In this document: piece by piece, positions 1 to 7,375 of the stretch
Position numbering within the stretch: the stretch's first letter is position 1
Layout: every line of letters begins with the position of its first letter
DNA from: Bog-756 sp963703145
GTDB taxonomy: Bacteria; Actinomycetota; Acidimicrobiia; Acidimicrobiales; RAAP-2
Assembly: GCA_963703145.1 (NCBI GenBank)
Contig: OY969793.1
Location: 1,550,001-1,614,000, forward strand
Length of the DNA: 64,000 nucleotides
Direction of reading: 5' to 3'
Notes under the pieces: generated by a model
What the model saw: only the letters and a program-made list of their open reading frames with translations
Databases searched by the model: none
Told to the model about the DNA's origin: nothing
Program-made: the position numbers and the translations under genes

Positions 1-597
1 GACCACTTCGGCCACCATCACCGGATCGTGCGAGAATGCCTGGCTCATCTGCAGTCCCTCGACCGGCACGATGGTTGCGGGTGGAGTACCGCGACGCTCA
101 CTCTGGAAGTAGGCGGAGGAGGATGCTTCCAGGGATCCGGTCGAGGGACTGCGCATGGGCCAGACACGTTCAATGTGGACGTCATGACGGGCCACCGCGG
201 CCAGGCCCGACTCATAGGGCGTGGGCCGGAGGGGCCGTTGGGAGTTGACCGGGGAGAGTCCCTGGTCAGGACGGTTGCGGGGACGTCGGGACCGCCCAGG
301 GGCAGTGGTCGACTCCGGCGACCGGACGACCCTGCTGGTGATGAGGGCTGGTACGTCGGCGCGGCTCGTTCCATGGGAGATGATCCGTTCGTCCCGGGCC
401 GCCAGGGGATCACCCGAGACGGCCAGACGGTCGAGGCTGGGGTGATCGGGGCTGATCCGGGGGCTGGCAAGCCGGGCCTGCGGCTCCTGGTCCCGACCGG
501 ACCCAGGGTAGGGGTCGACTGCGGGCGAGCCATCGGCACCACCGGGCTGCTCGTCGCTCCCGGTGCGGACGACATGGAGGCGGACGGCGTCACTCAA
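1..597 (-). CDS. rsmH: 16S rRNA m4C1402 methyltransferase RsmH, 5' part only, with long N-terminal extension
   Basis: The last 16 codons before the window edge, from an ATG at 48, read MSQAFSHDPVMVAEVV, the typical start of RsmH, the SAM-dependent N4-methyltransferase of 16S rRNA C1402. The gene lies directly after mraZ, its usual place in the division/cell wall cluster. The reading frame of this ATG is open for 183 further codons upstream, back to a TTG at 597 that overlaps the mraZ stop codon as TTGA. Third positions of that upstream stretch are nearly all G or C, so it looks translated. It is rich in Pro, Ser, Arg and Asp and seems disordered, ending in a more structured-looking stretch. 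Mycobacterial RsmH also has an N-terminal extension, though a shorter one. The alternative is a short RsmH from 48, which has a GAGGGA ribosome site. Confidence 0.75.
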   Translation of the reverse strand, partial: MSDAVRLHVVRTGSDEQPGGADGSPAVDPYPGSGRDQEPQARLASPRISPDHPSLDRLAVSGDPLAARDERIISHGTSRADVPALITSRVVRSPESTTAPGRSRRPRNRPDQGLSPVNSQRPLRPTPYESGLAAVARHDVHIERVWPMRSPSTGSLEASSSAYFQSERRGTPPATIVPVEGLQMSQAFSHDPVMVAEVV

Positions 598-1013
598 CCG
601 TCGTCGCCCTGGGTCAGCCGCTCCTCTTCGGGCAGCACCTTTGCGTCCCACGCCTCCCGGTTCCACAGTTCGACCCGGTCGATCGCTCCGAGGACCAGGA
701 CGTCGTTGACCAGGCCGGCGAACTCCCGGAGCCGGGCCGGGATGGCCATCCGTCCCTGACGGTCGATCTCCAGTTCGTGGGAGGTCGACGCCCACAACCG
801 GACCAGGTTGCGGTCGCTCCGCCCCGAGGTGGCCCGCTCCAGCATCGACTCCATCTGGGACTCGAACTCGTCCGGCGTCCACAGCGACAGGCACCCGTCC
901 TGGTACTCGGTCAGGTAGCCCCCGTGCTCGAACGGCCCGCGGAACTTCGACGGGAGGATGACTCTTCCCTTGTCGTCGAGCGAGTGCTCGTACCTGCCGA
1001 AGAACCGTGCCAC
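594..1013 (-). CDS. mraZ: Transcriptional regulator MraZ
   Basis: MraZ is a DNA-binding AbrB-fold protein that controls the division and cell wall cluster it heads. The protein starts (V/M)ARFFGRYEHSLDDKGRV and contains a second copy of the fold around LEIDRQGRMAIP; DxKGR/DxQGR are the family's paired motifs. From the GTG at 1013 it is 139 residues, close to the family's usual 140-150. A TTG at 1031 would add six residues with no family resemblance, while the GTG is preceded by GGGAG at 8 nt, so I chose the GTG. rsmH follows at once with a 4-nt overlap if its TTG start is used. The promoter region carries MraZ boxes, so autoregulation is likely. Confidence 0.93.
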   Translation of the reverse strand: MARFFGRYEHSLDDKGRVILPSKFRGPFEHGGYLTEYQDGCLSLWTPDEFESQMESMLERATSGRSDRNLVRLWASTSHELEIDRQGRMAIPARLREFAGLVNDVLVLGAIDRVELWNREAWDAKVLPEEERLTQGDDG

Positions 1014-1081
1014 TGGTGATTGCTCCCACAATGCTCCCCGCAGTGCCCAGAACCCGATGGTTCGGATCCCTCCCTTTCACA

Positions 1082-1127
1082 CCACTTTGCGCCACTCTAC
1101 GCCCCTACCCCCCACTGGTCAACCACT
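1082..1127 (-). promoter_or_regulatory. MraZ box array (four AGTGG repeats)
   Basis: Four direct AGTGG repeats on the minus strand (CCACT on plus) begin at 1082, 1092, 1112 and 1123. The steps are 10, 20 and 11 bp, about one or two helical turns. MraZ from several phyla binds tandem GTGG-type repeats spaced by roughly one turn just upstream of its own gene. The array straddles the predicted -10 and -35, consistent with autorepression. The rest of the 336-nt gap between mraZ and the next gene shows only a small hairpin and a tandem repeat at its far end. Confidence 0.6.
1094..1122 (-). promoter_or_regulatory. mraZ promoter, TTGACC-N17-TAGAGT
   Basis: On the minus strand TTGACC (1117-1122) and TAGAGT (1094-1099) are separated by exactly 17 nt and lie about 80 nt upstream of the mraZ GTG. 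Both hexamers match the housekeeping sigma consensus well. The element lies within the AGTGG repeat array, so bound MraZ would block RNA polymerase. Confidence 0.6.
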
Positions 1128-1304
1128 TCGAACCAAACTTCTCCCGATCTCTCCCGCCGGCTGACAGCTTCGGCGGAAGGCAACTCGGGCTGTGGCGCGA
1201 AACGCCAGGGACCTCTGGAACCAGTGAGGGTGGCGTCGAGGCGCGCCACGACAGGGCTCAGGGGTCAGGAAGCGCCTCGGGCGGTGAGGATCCGGCCCCT
1301 ACGG

Positions 1305-1323
1305 GATCGGGCTGATCCCGATC
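1305..1323 (-). terminator. Short hairpin downstream of the lipoate ligase-like gene
   Basis: GATCGGG and CCCGATC form a perfect 7-bp stem around a 5-nt loop, 27 nt past the stop codon of the gene at 1350-2072. There is no U-tract, so it could be a weak or factor-assisted terminator, or only a chance palindrome. Confidence 0.25.
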
Positions 1324-1325
1324 GA

Positions 1326-1353
1326 TCGGATCAGGTCAGTCGGATCGGGTCAG
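1326..1353. repeat. Tandem 14-bp direct repeat, two units
   Basis: TCGGATCAGGTCAG (1326-1339) is followed directly by TCGGATCGGGTCAG (1340-1353), differing at one base. The second unit overlaps the stop codon of the lipoate ligase-like gene. It looks like a local duplication; no function is evident. Confidence 0.5.
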
Positions 1354-2072
1354 ACGGGTTCGGGGAGTGCGGCGATGAAGGACGAGGCCAGTGCTGCGCG
1401 GTCGGGCGCCGCCACCCCTGCCGCGTCGGCCAGGTCGGCGGCGCCCACAACCGCGCTGGTCAGTCCTTCGATTGCCGCCTCCCGCTCGTCGTCGGGCATC
1501 ACCAGGAGGCCGACGAGCGGGACCGGGTCCCACCGGACAATGCACGCCCCGTGGAACCACGCGCCGTCGCGATTCCGTCGTTGCGCCAGGCCTACCACCT
1601 TGCGCCTGTCGGCCGTGACCACCTCTCCGGTGCCGACACCGCCGAAACAGACCTGACGCGACCAGCGGGTGCACGCCATGAAGCCCTGCCGGTGGGCGGC
1701 CAGGCCGTTGATCCCTCGGGCGGCGAGTGCCGCCACCCAGACATCACCCAGCCAGTCGAAGGCCCGGGTCGCATCCCTTCGCCACAAGGGATGGGCCGCC
1801 GGCAACCACACGTCGATCCAAGCCGGCTCGCCGGGTGCGACCAGGACAGCGCCGCCGCCAGATCGCCGGCGGGTCACCGTGACCCCGGCGGCATGGGCCC
1901 GCTCGTGGTCCACCACGTCGTCCGGCTGGGTCGACCCCAGCACCAGAGCTGGTGTGGTTGCCCGGCACAGTCCGACCCGGGCCTTGCCCGGATCCGACTG
2001 CGCGGCGGGCCAGGCGGCATGCAGGGTCCCGGCGTCCGCGACCCGCTCTTCGACAATCCACCCTGGCGGCAT
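1350..2072 (-). CDS. Lipoate-protein ligase A-like protein (BPL/LplA/LipB fold)
   Basis: The 240-residue protein carries the hallmark RRRSGGGAVLV segment near residues 67-77, corresponding to the lipoyl/biotinyl-AMP binding loop of the BPL/LplA/LipB family. A lysine in the DRRKVVGLAQ segment matches the conserved lysine that contacts the carboxylate and phosphate in LplA. The family activates lipoate or octanoate and attaches it to a lysine of carrier domains such as E2 or GcvH. I see no accessory C-terminal domain, so it may be an LplA without that domain or an octanoyl/lipoyl amidotransferase-like enzyme; substrate cannot be decided. It sits alone between mraZ and an HNH nuclease on the same strand. 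An ATG start at 2072 with GGGAG upstream is reasonable. Confidence 0.75.
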   Translation of the reverse strand: MPPGWIVEERVADAGTLHAAWPAAQSDPGKARVGLCRATTPALVLGSTQPDDVVDHERAHAAGVTVTRRRSGGGAVLVAPGEPAWIDVWLPAAHPLWRRDATRAFDWLGDVWVAALAARGINGLAAHRQGFMACTRWSRQVCFGGVGTGEVVTADRRKVVGLAQRRNRDGAWFHGACIVRWDPVPLVGLLVMPDDEREAAIEGLTSAVVGAADLADAAGVAAPDRAALASSFIAALPEPV

Positions 2073-2148
2073 GCCACCATGCTCCCACCCGGCCGTCAGA
2101 TCACGGTGGGCTCGGCGGCGCCGATGTCAGGACCCGGACCGGGTGGGC

Positions 2149-2760
2149 TCAGGCCGTGAGCTGCTCGGGGTGGCCCTGGACCGCTCCGAGGTAGGTCTTC
2201 CAGTCGTCACTGGCTCCTCCGCACAGGGCCAACAGCTGCACCCGGTGCCGCGGTGCCACCGGCGTCGAGCGCAGCACCATTCCCGCCTCATGGGGCAGTC
2301 GGTCCTCTTTGCGGGTGTTGCAGCGCCGACAGGCCGCCACCACGTTTTCCCACGTGTGAGGCCCTCCCTTGCTCCTCGGGATGACGTGATCGAGGTTCTC
2401 GGCCGCGGATCCGCAGTACTGGCACCTGGACCCGTCCCGGGCGAAGACGGTGCGGCGGTTCACCGCCACCCGGTAGTGATGGGGCACGTGGACGTAACGC
2501 ACCAGTCGGACCACCGAGGGCTCGGGCACGCTCATCCGCTCCGCCCGGAACACTCGCTCGGTGGTGTGGACCAGCTCGGCCTTGGTGTCGAGCACCAGCA
2601 GGACCGCTCGCCGGGACGAGACGATCCCCAGCGGTTCGAAGGTGGCGTTGAGAACCAGGGCCCGCCTCGCCGCAGTGACCGGCGACGGTGGCGCCTCGGA
2701 TCCGTCGCTGCCGGCCACCTTGGCCGTCGACTTCGCCGCAAGCTTCGAGCGTCGATCCAT
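2149..2760 (-). CDS. HNH endonuclease domain protein
   Basis: This 203-residue protein has an HNH nuclease module near residues 115-170: CxYC zinc knuckle, then LDHVIPRSKGG, an Asn in TWENVVAACRRC, and a second Cys pair. The arrangement (CxxC-DHxxP-N-CxxC) is that of the common actinobacterial 5-methylcytosine-restriction-like HNH family, widespread housekeeping proteins of unknown target. The N-terminal 30 residues are basic and low complexity; residues 35-100 form a conserved-looking non-nuclease domain. The ATG at 2760 is preceded by TAATTT eight nt upstream, which also contains the stop codon of the preceding gene. Longer readings upstream in this frame run inside the ROK kinase gene and are shadows. 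Confidence 0.85.
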   Translation of the reverse strand: MDRRSKLAAKSTAKVAGSDGSEAPPSPVTAARRALVLNATFEPLGIVSSRRAVLLVLDTKAELVHTTERVFRAERMSVPEPSVVRLVRYVHVPHHYRVAVNRRTVFARDGSRCQYCGSAAENLDHVIPRSKGGPHTWENVVAACRRCNTRKEDRLPHEAGMVLRSTPVAPRHRVQLLALCGGASDDWKTYLGAVQGHPEQLTA

Positions 2761-2768
2761 CGATCCGG

Positions 2769-2774
2769 AAATTA
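2769..2774 (-). promoter_or_regulatory. Possible -10 element TAATTT before HNH gene
   Basis: TAATTT lies 8 nt upstream of the ATG at 2760 and no Shine-Dalgarno intervenes. It resembles the leaderless-type -10 elements found before several other genes here, although the spacing is slightly long. Confidence 0.35.
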
Positions 2775-3119
2775 GCCGGACTGCCGGCCGACGAGGTTGT
2801 TGGTCCGGTCCGGCCCCTGTCGGCCCCGACCGAAGGGATGCCTCCCCATGGCCGTGGAGCGACACCACTCCAGGTACGACACCAGATCGTCGTCGGTGGG
2901 CACGGCGTCGGGGCGACCGTAGGCCGTGACCATCCGGAAGGACCACAGGTCGGGATCCGGGAGGGGAAGGCGGGGCGGTCGACGCCACCACCCCGGTGCG
3001 GCCAGCCGAACCAGCGCACCGAGGGCGGCCCACCACAGGTCCGGACGGCGGACCACCGCGGCCACCGCCGCCCGCGGCAGCTGCGGCGAGCTGGTGCGAC
3101 GCTGGATCGGCACCGTCAT
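2772..3119 (-). CDS. Small conserved-looking protein of unknown function (115 aa)
   Basis: I do not recognise this 115-residue protein. Its ATG at 3119 overlaps the ROK kinase stop codon as ATGA, so the two are probably translationally coupled. It has no signal peptide. A hydrophobic Trp-rich centre (AVVRRPDLWWAALGALVRLA, then GWWRRPP) is followed by LWSFRMVTAYG and an acidic DDDLVSYLEWCR segment, which looks like a compact soluble or membrane-peripheral domain. Third codon positions are GC-rich as in its neighbours, supporting a real gene. The C-terminal 25 residues are polar and look disordered. Confidence 0.6.
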   Translation of the reverse strand: MTVPIQRRTSSPQLPRAAVAAVVRRPDLWWAALGALVRLAAPGWWRRPPRLPLPDPDLWSFRMVTAYGRPDAVPTDDDLVSYLEWCRSTAMGRHPFGRGRQGPDRTNNLVGRQSG

Positions 3120-4078
3120 CGGCCTGCTCCGGTCGGTGCCGACTCGGCCAGGCGTCGGGCCGCCAGTCCCCGTCGGCCCACGGCCGCGGCACCCAGGAGC
3201 GGGCCGGTGCTGCCCAGACCAGCCGGGATGATCCGGGTGCCACGGGAGTACTCGAGCCCGGCACGGTAGTCGATCTCCTTCTGGGCGGCGGCGAAGAACG
3301 GCTCGCCGAAGCCCAGTGCCACTGAGCCCGCCACGACGGCGAGTTGCAGGTCCAAGAGGTTGGCCACCGACGCCACCGCGCGCCCCACCATCGTCCCGGT
3401 GCGACGACGGACTGCCTTGTCTGCCTCGGCTGGCGGCCTCCCGGTGAAGGCCTCGATCGAGAGCCCAGACGCCTCTGCCTCGAGGCACCCCTGACCACCG
3501 CAGACACAGGCCCGTCCTGATGGCTCGACCACGACGTGCCCGATGTGGCCGGCGTTGCCGTGGCCGCCGTCGAGCAACCCCCCATCGAGCACGATGCCCC
3601 CGCCAACGCCAGTGGAGACGACAATGGCGAGGTAGTCCCGGCTCTCCCGGGCGGCGCCCAGCCACCCCTCGCCGAGCGCCAGGGCCTTGGCGTCATTGTC
3701 CACGTCGACCGGCACCCCCACCAGGCTCTCCAGTCGTGACCGGAGCGGGAACCCCCGCCAAGCGGGGATATTGAGAGGGGAGACCTGCTTACCGCCCTCG
3801 GTCATCGGTCCACCGCAGCCCACGCCACAGGCAACCGGGTCAGCCGTGCTCCGGACGGTCCCGATCACCTCGGCGACCGCTCCGAAGACCGTCTCGGCAT
3901 CCGTGGAGTCCGGCGTGGGTCGCACCGCATGGGACCGGACTTCTCCGCACCCGTCCACCATGGCCGCAGCCACCTTTGTACCGCCGATGTCGACGGCCAG
4001 CACCATCGGGCCGGCGGGCGAGTTGGACGACCATCCATCACCACTGCCGGAGTCTTGCTCCGGGTGGGAAACCGTCAC
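3116..4078 (-). CDS. ROK family sugar kinase (glucokinase-like)
   Basis: A 320-residue ROK protein. It shows the phosphate-binding DIGGTK near residue 31, the conserved DNDAKALALGE segment, STGVGGGIV, and the ROK signature with GHIGH followed by the zinc-binding CVCGGQGCLEAEASG. These features indicate an ATP-dependent hexose kinase, most often glucokinase in actinobacteria, rather than a ROK repressor, because no helix-turn-helix precedes the kinase. About 25 polar residues precede the conserved core, so the true start may be the internal ATG before VLAVDIGGTK. Its stop codon overlaps the start of the small unknown gene. Substrate (glucose, N-acetylmannosamine or another) cannot be fixed from sequence alone. 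Confidence 0.88.
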   Translation of the reverse strand: MTVSHPEQDSGSGDGWSSNSPAGPMVLAVDIGGTKVAAAMVDGCGEVRSHAVRPTPDSTDAETVFGAVAEVIGTVRSTADPVACGVGCGGPMTEGGKQVSPLNIPAWRGFPLRSRLESLVGVPVDVDNDAKALALGEGWLGAARESRDYLAIVVSTGVGGGIVLDGGLLDGGHGNAGHIGHVVVEPSGRACVCGGQGCLEAEASGLSIEAFTGRPPAEADKAVRRRTGTMVGRAVASVANLLDLQLAVVAGSVALGFGEPFFAAAQKEIDYRAGLEYSRGTRIIPAGLGSTGPLLGAAAVGRRGLAARRLAESAPTGAGR

Positions 4079-4084
4079 CCGGCG

Positions 4085-4459
4085 TCAGTCGTCGCGGTGG
4101 AACCGACCACGGATCCAGTCACGTGGATCGTGGACCGTGTTGCCCAGGTTCCTGCTGTGAAGCGACCGGGAGATGTCGTCAATGCCGGCCTTGCCCATCC
4201 GCCGGGCGTTGTTGGCGAAGACCACGCCGGAGAGGAACATCACGACGACCCCGACGAATCCCAGAACGACGGACGACGAGAACGTGAAGAACATGAATAC
4301 GAGGGCCGCCACGAACACCAGCGCCGACCAGATGCAATAGCGCCCGGCGTGGCGGTAGACCGTCTCGGAACGGACCCGCTCGGCGAAGTCAGGATCCTCT
4401 TGATAGAGGGACTGCTCCAGCTCGTGCAGTATGCGTTGTTCGTGCTCAGAGAGCGGCAA
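4085..4459 (-). CDS. DUF3040 two-pass membrane protein
   Basis: The N-terminus PLSEHEQRILHELEQSLYQEDPDFAERVR is the signature of DUF3040, small actinobacterial membrane proteins of unknown role. After it come two adjacent hydrophobic segments (about residues 43-62 and 64-82), then a basic C-terminus. The family is commonly found near mraZ or dinB in actinobacteria, as here. The start appears to be a TTG at 4459 preceded by GGGGACGA. It ends six nt before the ROK kinase start, so the two may be cotranscribed. Confidence 0.85.
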   Translation of the reverse strand: MPLSEHEQRILHELEQSLYQEDPDFAERVRSETVYRHAGRYCIWSALVFVAALVFMFFTFSSSVVLGFVGVVVMFLSGVVFANNARRMGKAGIDDISRSLHSRNLGNTVHDPRDWIRGRFHRDD

Positions 4460-4623
4460 CGGATCGTCCCCTCCACCCGTGTTCGTGTCCAGCGTGGATC
4501 GCCGTCCCCATCATCGCGCATCCCCCGCGCTTATGCCCCGCGCCTCTGATCGAGTGACCTGCACTCAACTGAACTTCTGACCACACCCTACGGCTGGACC
4601 CTGGACGAGACACCGAGGCCATA

Positions 4624-6111
4624 TTACCGGGTGGCCGGGCCTTCACCACCCAACTCGTCGTGACCAGGGGCCGAGGGACCCCACTGGGCGTCCCCTCGGC
4701 GCCGGACCCGGAGGCCCCCAGCCCCGACCAGGGCCGCCGAGCCCACCGACGAGCCCCCGTATCGCTCCCTGATGGCATCGACGGCCGCCGTCACCGGTCC
4801 CCAGGACTGCTGGATCCGCTCGACGTCATCATCGTCCGTGGACCCCCCCGCCGACCCGTCCGGCCTCCCGGGACCCTCCGTGGCTGGATAGCCCTCGGGA
4901 TGTCCCGAATCAGGGGCCCCGGCCGACTCGGCCGACGGGCTCAAGTCCAAGGTGAGTTGCACCCCCTGGTCGGATCGGCCGAAGCCTGACAGGCTCACAC
5001 CGAGGAGACGCACTCCGTGATGGAGGTCGACCGAGTCCAACAGCGCAGCGGCCACCGCGCCCACCGCTTGGGTGGCGTCGATCGGCGAGCTCAGCGTGTG
5101 AGCCCGCGTAATGAGGGAGAAGTCGGCGAACCGGATCTTGACGGTCACGGTCCGGGCGGCGAGCCCTGATCGGCGCAGATTGGTGGCCGAGGCGTCCACC
5201 ATGCGCACGAGGTGGCGGTGCAGCTCACCGAGATCCCAGAGGTCGCTGGCAAACGTCTCCTCGTGCCCGATGGACTTGGCCTCTTGTTCGGGAACCACCG
5301 GTCGTGGGTCGTCGCCCCGGGCTAACGCGGCCAGATGGGCACCAAGGGAGGCCCCCAGGGTGTGTTCCAGGACGCCGGGGGGAAGTGCGGCAATGTCCGC
5401 GACCGTCGTCACTCCCAGGGCATCCAGCCGTCGGCCGGTGACCGGGCCCACACCCCACAGGGCCCGAACCGGCAACGGATGGAGGAAGGCCAGTTCGTCG
5501 TCGGCGGGTACTGAGACGACGCCTGCACCGTCGCGGATGCCTGTCCGATCTGCGGTGGGTTTGGCCGCCTTGGACGCCAACTTGGCGATGAGCTTGCTCC
5601 GACCGATCCCCACCGAGCACGTGAGGTGCAGTTCGTCGGCCACACGGCGGCGGATGGCGGCGGCAATGGTGGGCCCATCGCCCAAAAGGTGGAGCGACCC
5701 CGTGACATCGAGGAAGGCCTCGTCCAAGGAGATGCCCTCGACGAGCGGGGTCACCTTATGGAAGATGGCGTGTAGCTTGCTGCTCTCCTCCATGTAGCGG
5801 TGGAACCGGCCGTCGACGAACACGGCCCGGGGGCACAGTCGCCTGGCCACCGACGAAGGCATCGCCGAATGGACGCCGAACCTCCGCGCCTCATAGGTGC
5901 AGGCGGCAACGACCCCCCGGGGGCCCGATCCACCGACAATGACTGGCTGCCCTCGTAACGCGGGGTTGTCGAGCACCTCGACCGACGCGAAGAACGCGTC
6001 CATGTCCACATGGAGGATGACTCGTCCCGATCCGTGACCGCCCCGGACCCGCTGGTGGTCACCTCCGAGGGAACCGCCCCCCGCACCCACCCCGGCCGGT
6101 CGTTCAGCCAC
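4624..6111 (-). CDS. dinB: DNA polymerase IV (Y-family translesion polymerase)
   Basis: Error-prone Y-family polymerase for lesion bypass. The palm carries ILHVDMDAFFASVE (catalytic Asp about residue 36) and ISLDEAFLDVTGS (catalytic Asp/Glu about 130-131). SVGIGRSKLIAKLAS is the conserved little-finger-side motif, helix-hairpin-helix elements follow near LPVRALWGVGPVTGRRL, and a little finger domain ends near residue 400. An extra acidic, Gly/Pro-rich tail of about 90 residues follows. The GTG at 6111 overlaps the upstream deacetylase stop codon by 8 nt and is the likely coupled start; the core begins about 30 residues later. It is the last gene of the chiZ-nrdR-PIG-L-dinB series, so it should be under LexA control. 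Confidence 0.93.
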   Translation of the reverse strand: MAERPAGVGAGGGSLGGDHQRVRGGHGSGRVILHVDMDAFFASVEVLDNPALRGQPVIVGGSGPRGVVAACTYEARRFGVHSAMPSSVARRLCPRAVFVDGRFHRYMEESSKLHAIFHKVTPLVEGISLDEAFLDVTGSLHLLGDGPTIAAAIRRRVADELHLTCSVGIGRSKLIAKLASKAAKPTADRTGIRDGAGVVSVPADDELAFLHPLPVRALWGVGPVTGRRLDALGVTTVADIAALPPGVLEHTLGASLGAHLAALARGDDPRPVVPEQEAKSIGHEETFASDLWDLGELHRHLVRMVDASATNLRRSGLAARTVTVKIRFADFSLITRAHTLSSPIDATQAVGAVAAALLDSVDLHHGVRLLGVSLSGFGRSDQGVQLTLDLSPSAESAGAPDSGHPEGYPATEGPGRPDGSAGGSTDDDDVERIQQSWGPVTAAVDAIRERYGGSSVGSAALVGAGGLRVRRRGDAQWGPSAPGHDELGGEGPATR

Positions 6112-6814
6112 TGAGGTGCAGGCTCCGGAATCCCTCAGCGAAGGCCACACCCGCCCGTTTGCCGGCATCCTCGGCGCCCAGCCGTACGGCCGTCGATGCC
6201 CACTCCACCCCATCGGGGAACTGGCTCCGGTGACAGCCCACCGCCTCACCCTTCACGTCGATCGTGCTCGAGATATCGACCCAGACATCCGGCTCGAGGG
6301 TCCCCGACATCAACACCGTGGACACTTGATGGGCAGGACCAGCCGCGGGGAAGTACAGAGGAAGGCCTGCAGCCGGTGCGACGGCATCGAGTGCAACCAA
6401 CCCGGTGATCCGGTGGTCACGGTGGTTGAAGTACTCATGGCCGAAGAACACCGCTGTGGGATCGGGACAGAGCACCATCTCGGGTCGGAACCGCCGAACC
6501 ACACCCACGAGGGCCTCGCGGAATCCTGGATCATCAGCCAGCTCGCCATCTTGGTAGTTGAGGAACTCCTGGCCGGCCACGCCGATCAGCGCCGCCGCCT
6601 CAGCCGCCTCGGCGACCCGTTGCTCCACCAGCAGTCCGGGATCCACCGCGGGATCGGGCGAGCCCTTGCCCCCATCAGTGCAGATCACCACCCGGACCTC
6701 GCACCCCGCCTTGGACCAGGCAGCCAGCGTGCCCCCACAGGAGACGTCAGGATCGTCGGGGTGGGCGTAGATGGCCAACGCCCTCGATGGGACCTCCACC
6801 ATGACCTGGGCCAC
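6104..6814 (-). CDS. PIG-L/LmbE family zinc deacetylase (MshB/Mca-like)
   Basis: The 236-residue protein has the PIG-L family AHPDDPD zinc motif at about residues 17-23 and the distal HRDH motif near 134, which supplies the third zinc ligand. The family removes acetyl groups from N-acetylglucosamine-type substrates; actinobacterial members include MshB and Mca of mycothiol metabolism. The sequence does not settle which. It begins at a GTG three nt after the nrdR stop codon and overlaps dinB, so it is embedded in the SOS-linked operon. A mycothiol-dependent detoxification role would fit a stress operon, but that is inference. Confidence 0.85.
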   Translation of the reverse strand: MAQVMVEVPSRALAIYAHPDDPDVSCGGTLAAWSKAGCEVRVVICTDGGKGSPDPAVDPGLLVEQRVAEAAEAAALIGVAGQEFLNYQDGELADDPGFREALVGVVRRFRPEMVLCPDPTAVFFGHEYFNHRDHRITGLVALDAVAPAAGLPLYFPAAGPAHQVSTVLMSGTLEPDVWVDISSTIDVKGEAVGCHRSQFPDGVEWASTAVRLGAEDAGKRAGVAFAEGFRSLHLSG

Positions 6815-6817
6815 GTG

Positions 6818-7291
6818 CTATCCCTCCGGTTGCTTCGGCGCCGTCGTCTTGGTCAGCAGGCCGACCTCCCGCCGGAAATCGTCTACACCCTCGAATCCCT
6901 TGTACACGCTGGCGAATCGCAGATAAGCAACCTCGTCGACCAAGCGAAGTCGCTCCAGCACGGCCAGTCCCACCTGCTCGGAGGTCGGCTCGGACCCGTC
7001 CTCGCGCAGGTCGTCCTCGACGGCCTGAGCCAAGACGTCGAGCTGCTGCTCGGAGACCGGGCGGTTCTTCGTAGCGGCCCGCAGCCCGTCGACCAGCTTC
7101 CCCCGATCGAAGGGTTGGCGGGCACCCGAACGCTTGGTAACCATCAACGGAACCTCGTCGATGCGCTCGAATGTGGTGTAGCGACGCCCGCACACGGCGC
7201 ACTCCCTCCTGCGCCGGATCGCGGTACCGTCCTCGGCCACACGAGAGTCCACTACCCGGTCGTCATCAGCCAGGCACCAGGGACACCGCAC
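6818..7291 (-). CDS. nrdR: Ribonucleotide reductase repressor NrdR
   Basis: NrdR is an ATP/dATP-sensing repressor of ribonucleotide reductase genes. The zinc ribbon uses C3, C6, C31 and C34 (MRCPWC and CAVCGRRYTTFER), and residues 46-136 form the ATP-cone domain (VTKRSGARQPFDRGKLVDGL). The length of 157 residues is typical. It lies between chiZ and the PIG-L gene with a 3-nt gap downstream, the same chiZ-nrdR order I recall from mycobacteria. I see no palindromic NrdR box near its own start. Confidence 0.96.
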   Translation of the reverse strand: MRCPWCLADDDRVVDSRVAEDGTAIRRRRECAVCGRRYTTFERIDEVPLMVTKRSGARQPFDRGKLVDGLRAATKNRPVSEQQLDVLAQAVEDDLREDGSEPTSEQVGLAVLERLRLVDEVAYLRFASVYKGFEGVDDFRREVGLLTKTTAPKQPEG

Positions 7292-7375
7292 GACGTGAGG
7301 CTAGCGCCCTGCCTGCCAACCCCGGGCGTCACCAGTCGGTTACGAAGCCGCTCGGCACCGGCTGGCGGCCCACGA

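Noticed and set aside
45..593. A 182-codon reading frame between mraZ and rsmH, starting GTG right after the mraZ stop and ending ATGA with the short rsmH start
   Set aside because: The joints look like a coupled gene, but its third codon positions are mixed while the rsmH frame on the same strand has nearly all G/C there. The protein is Pro/Ser/Arg low complexity. I treat it as a shadow of the extended rsmH frame.
1020..2159. A 379-codon plus-strand reading frame over the mraZ promoter and lipoate ligase-like gene
   Set aside because: It spans a clear regulatory region and is antisense to a gene with an intact family motif.
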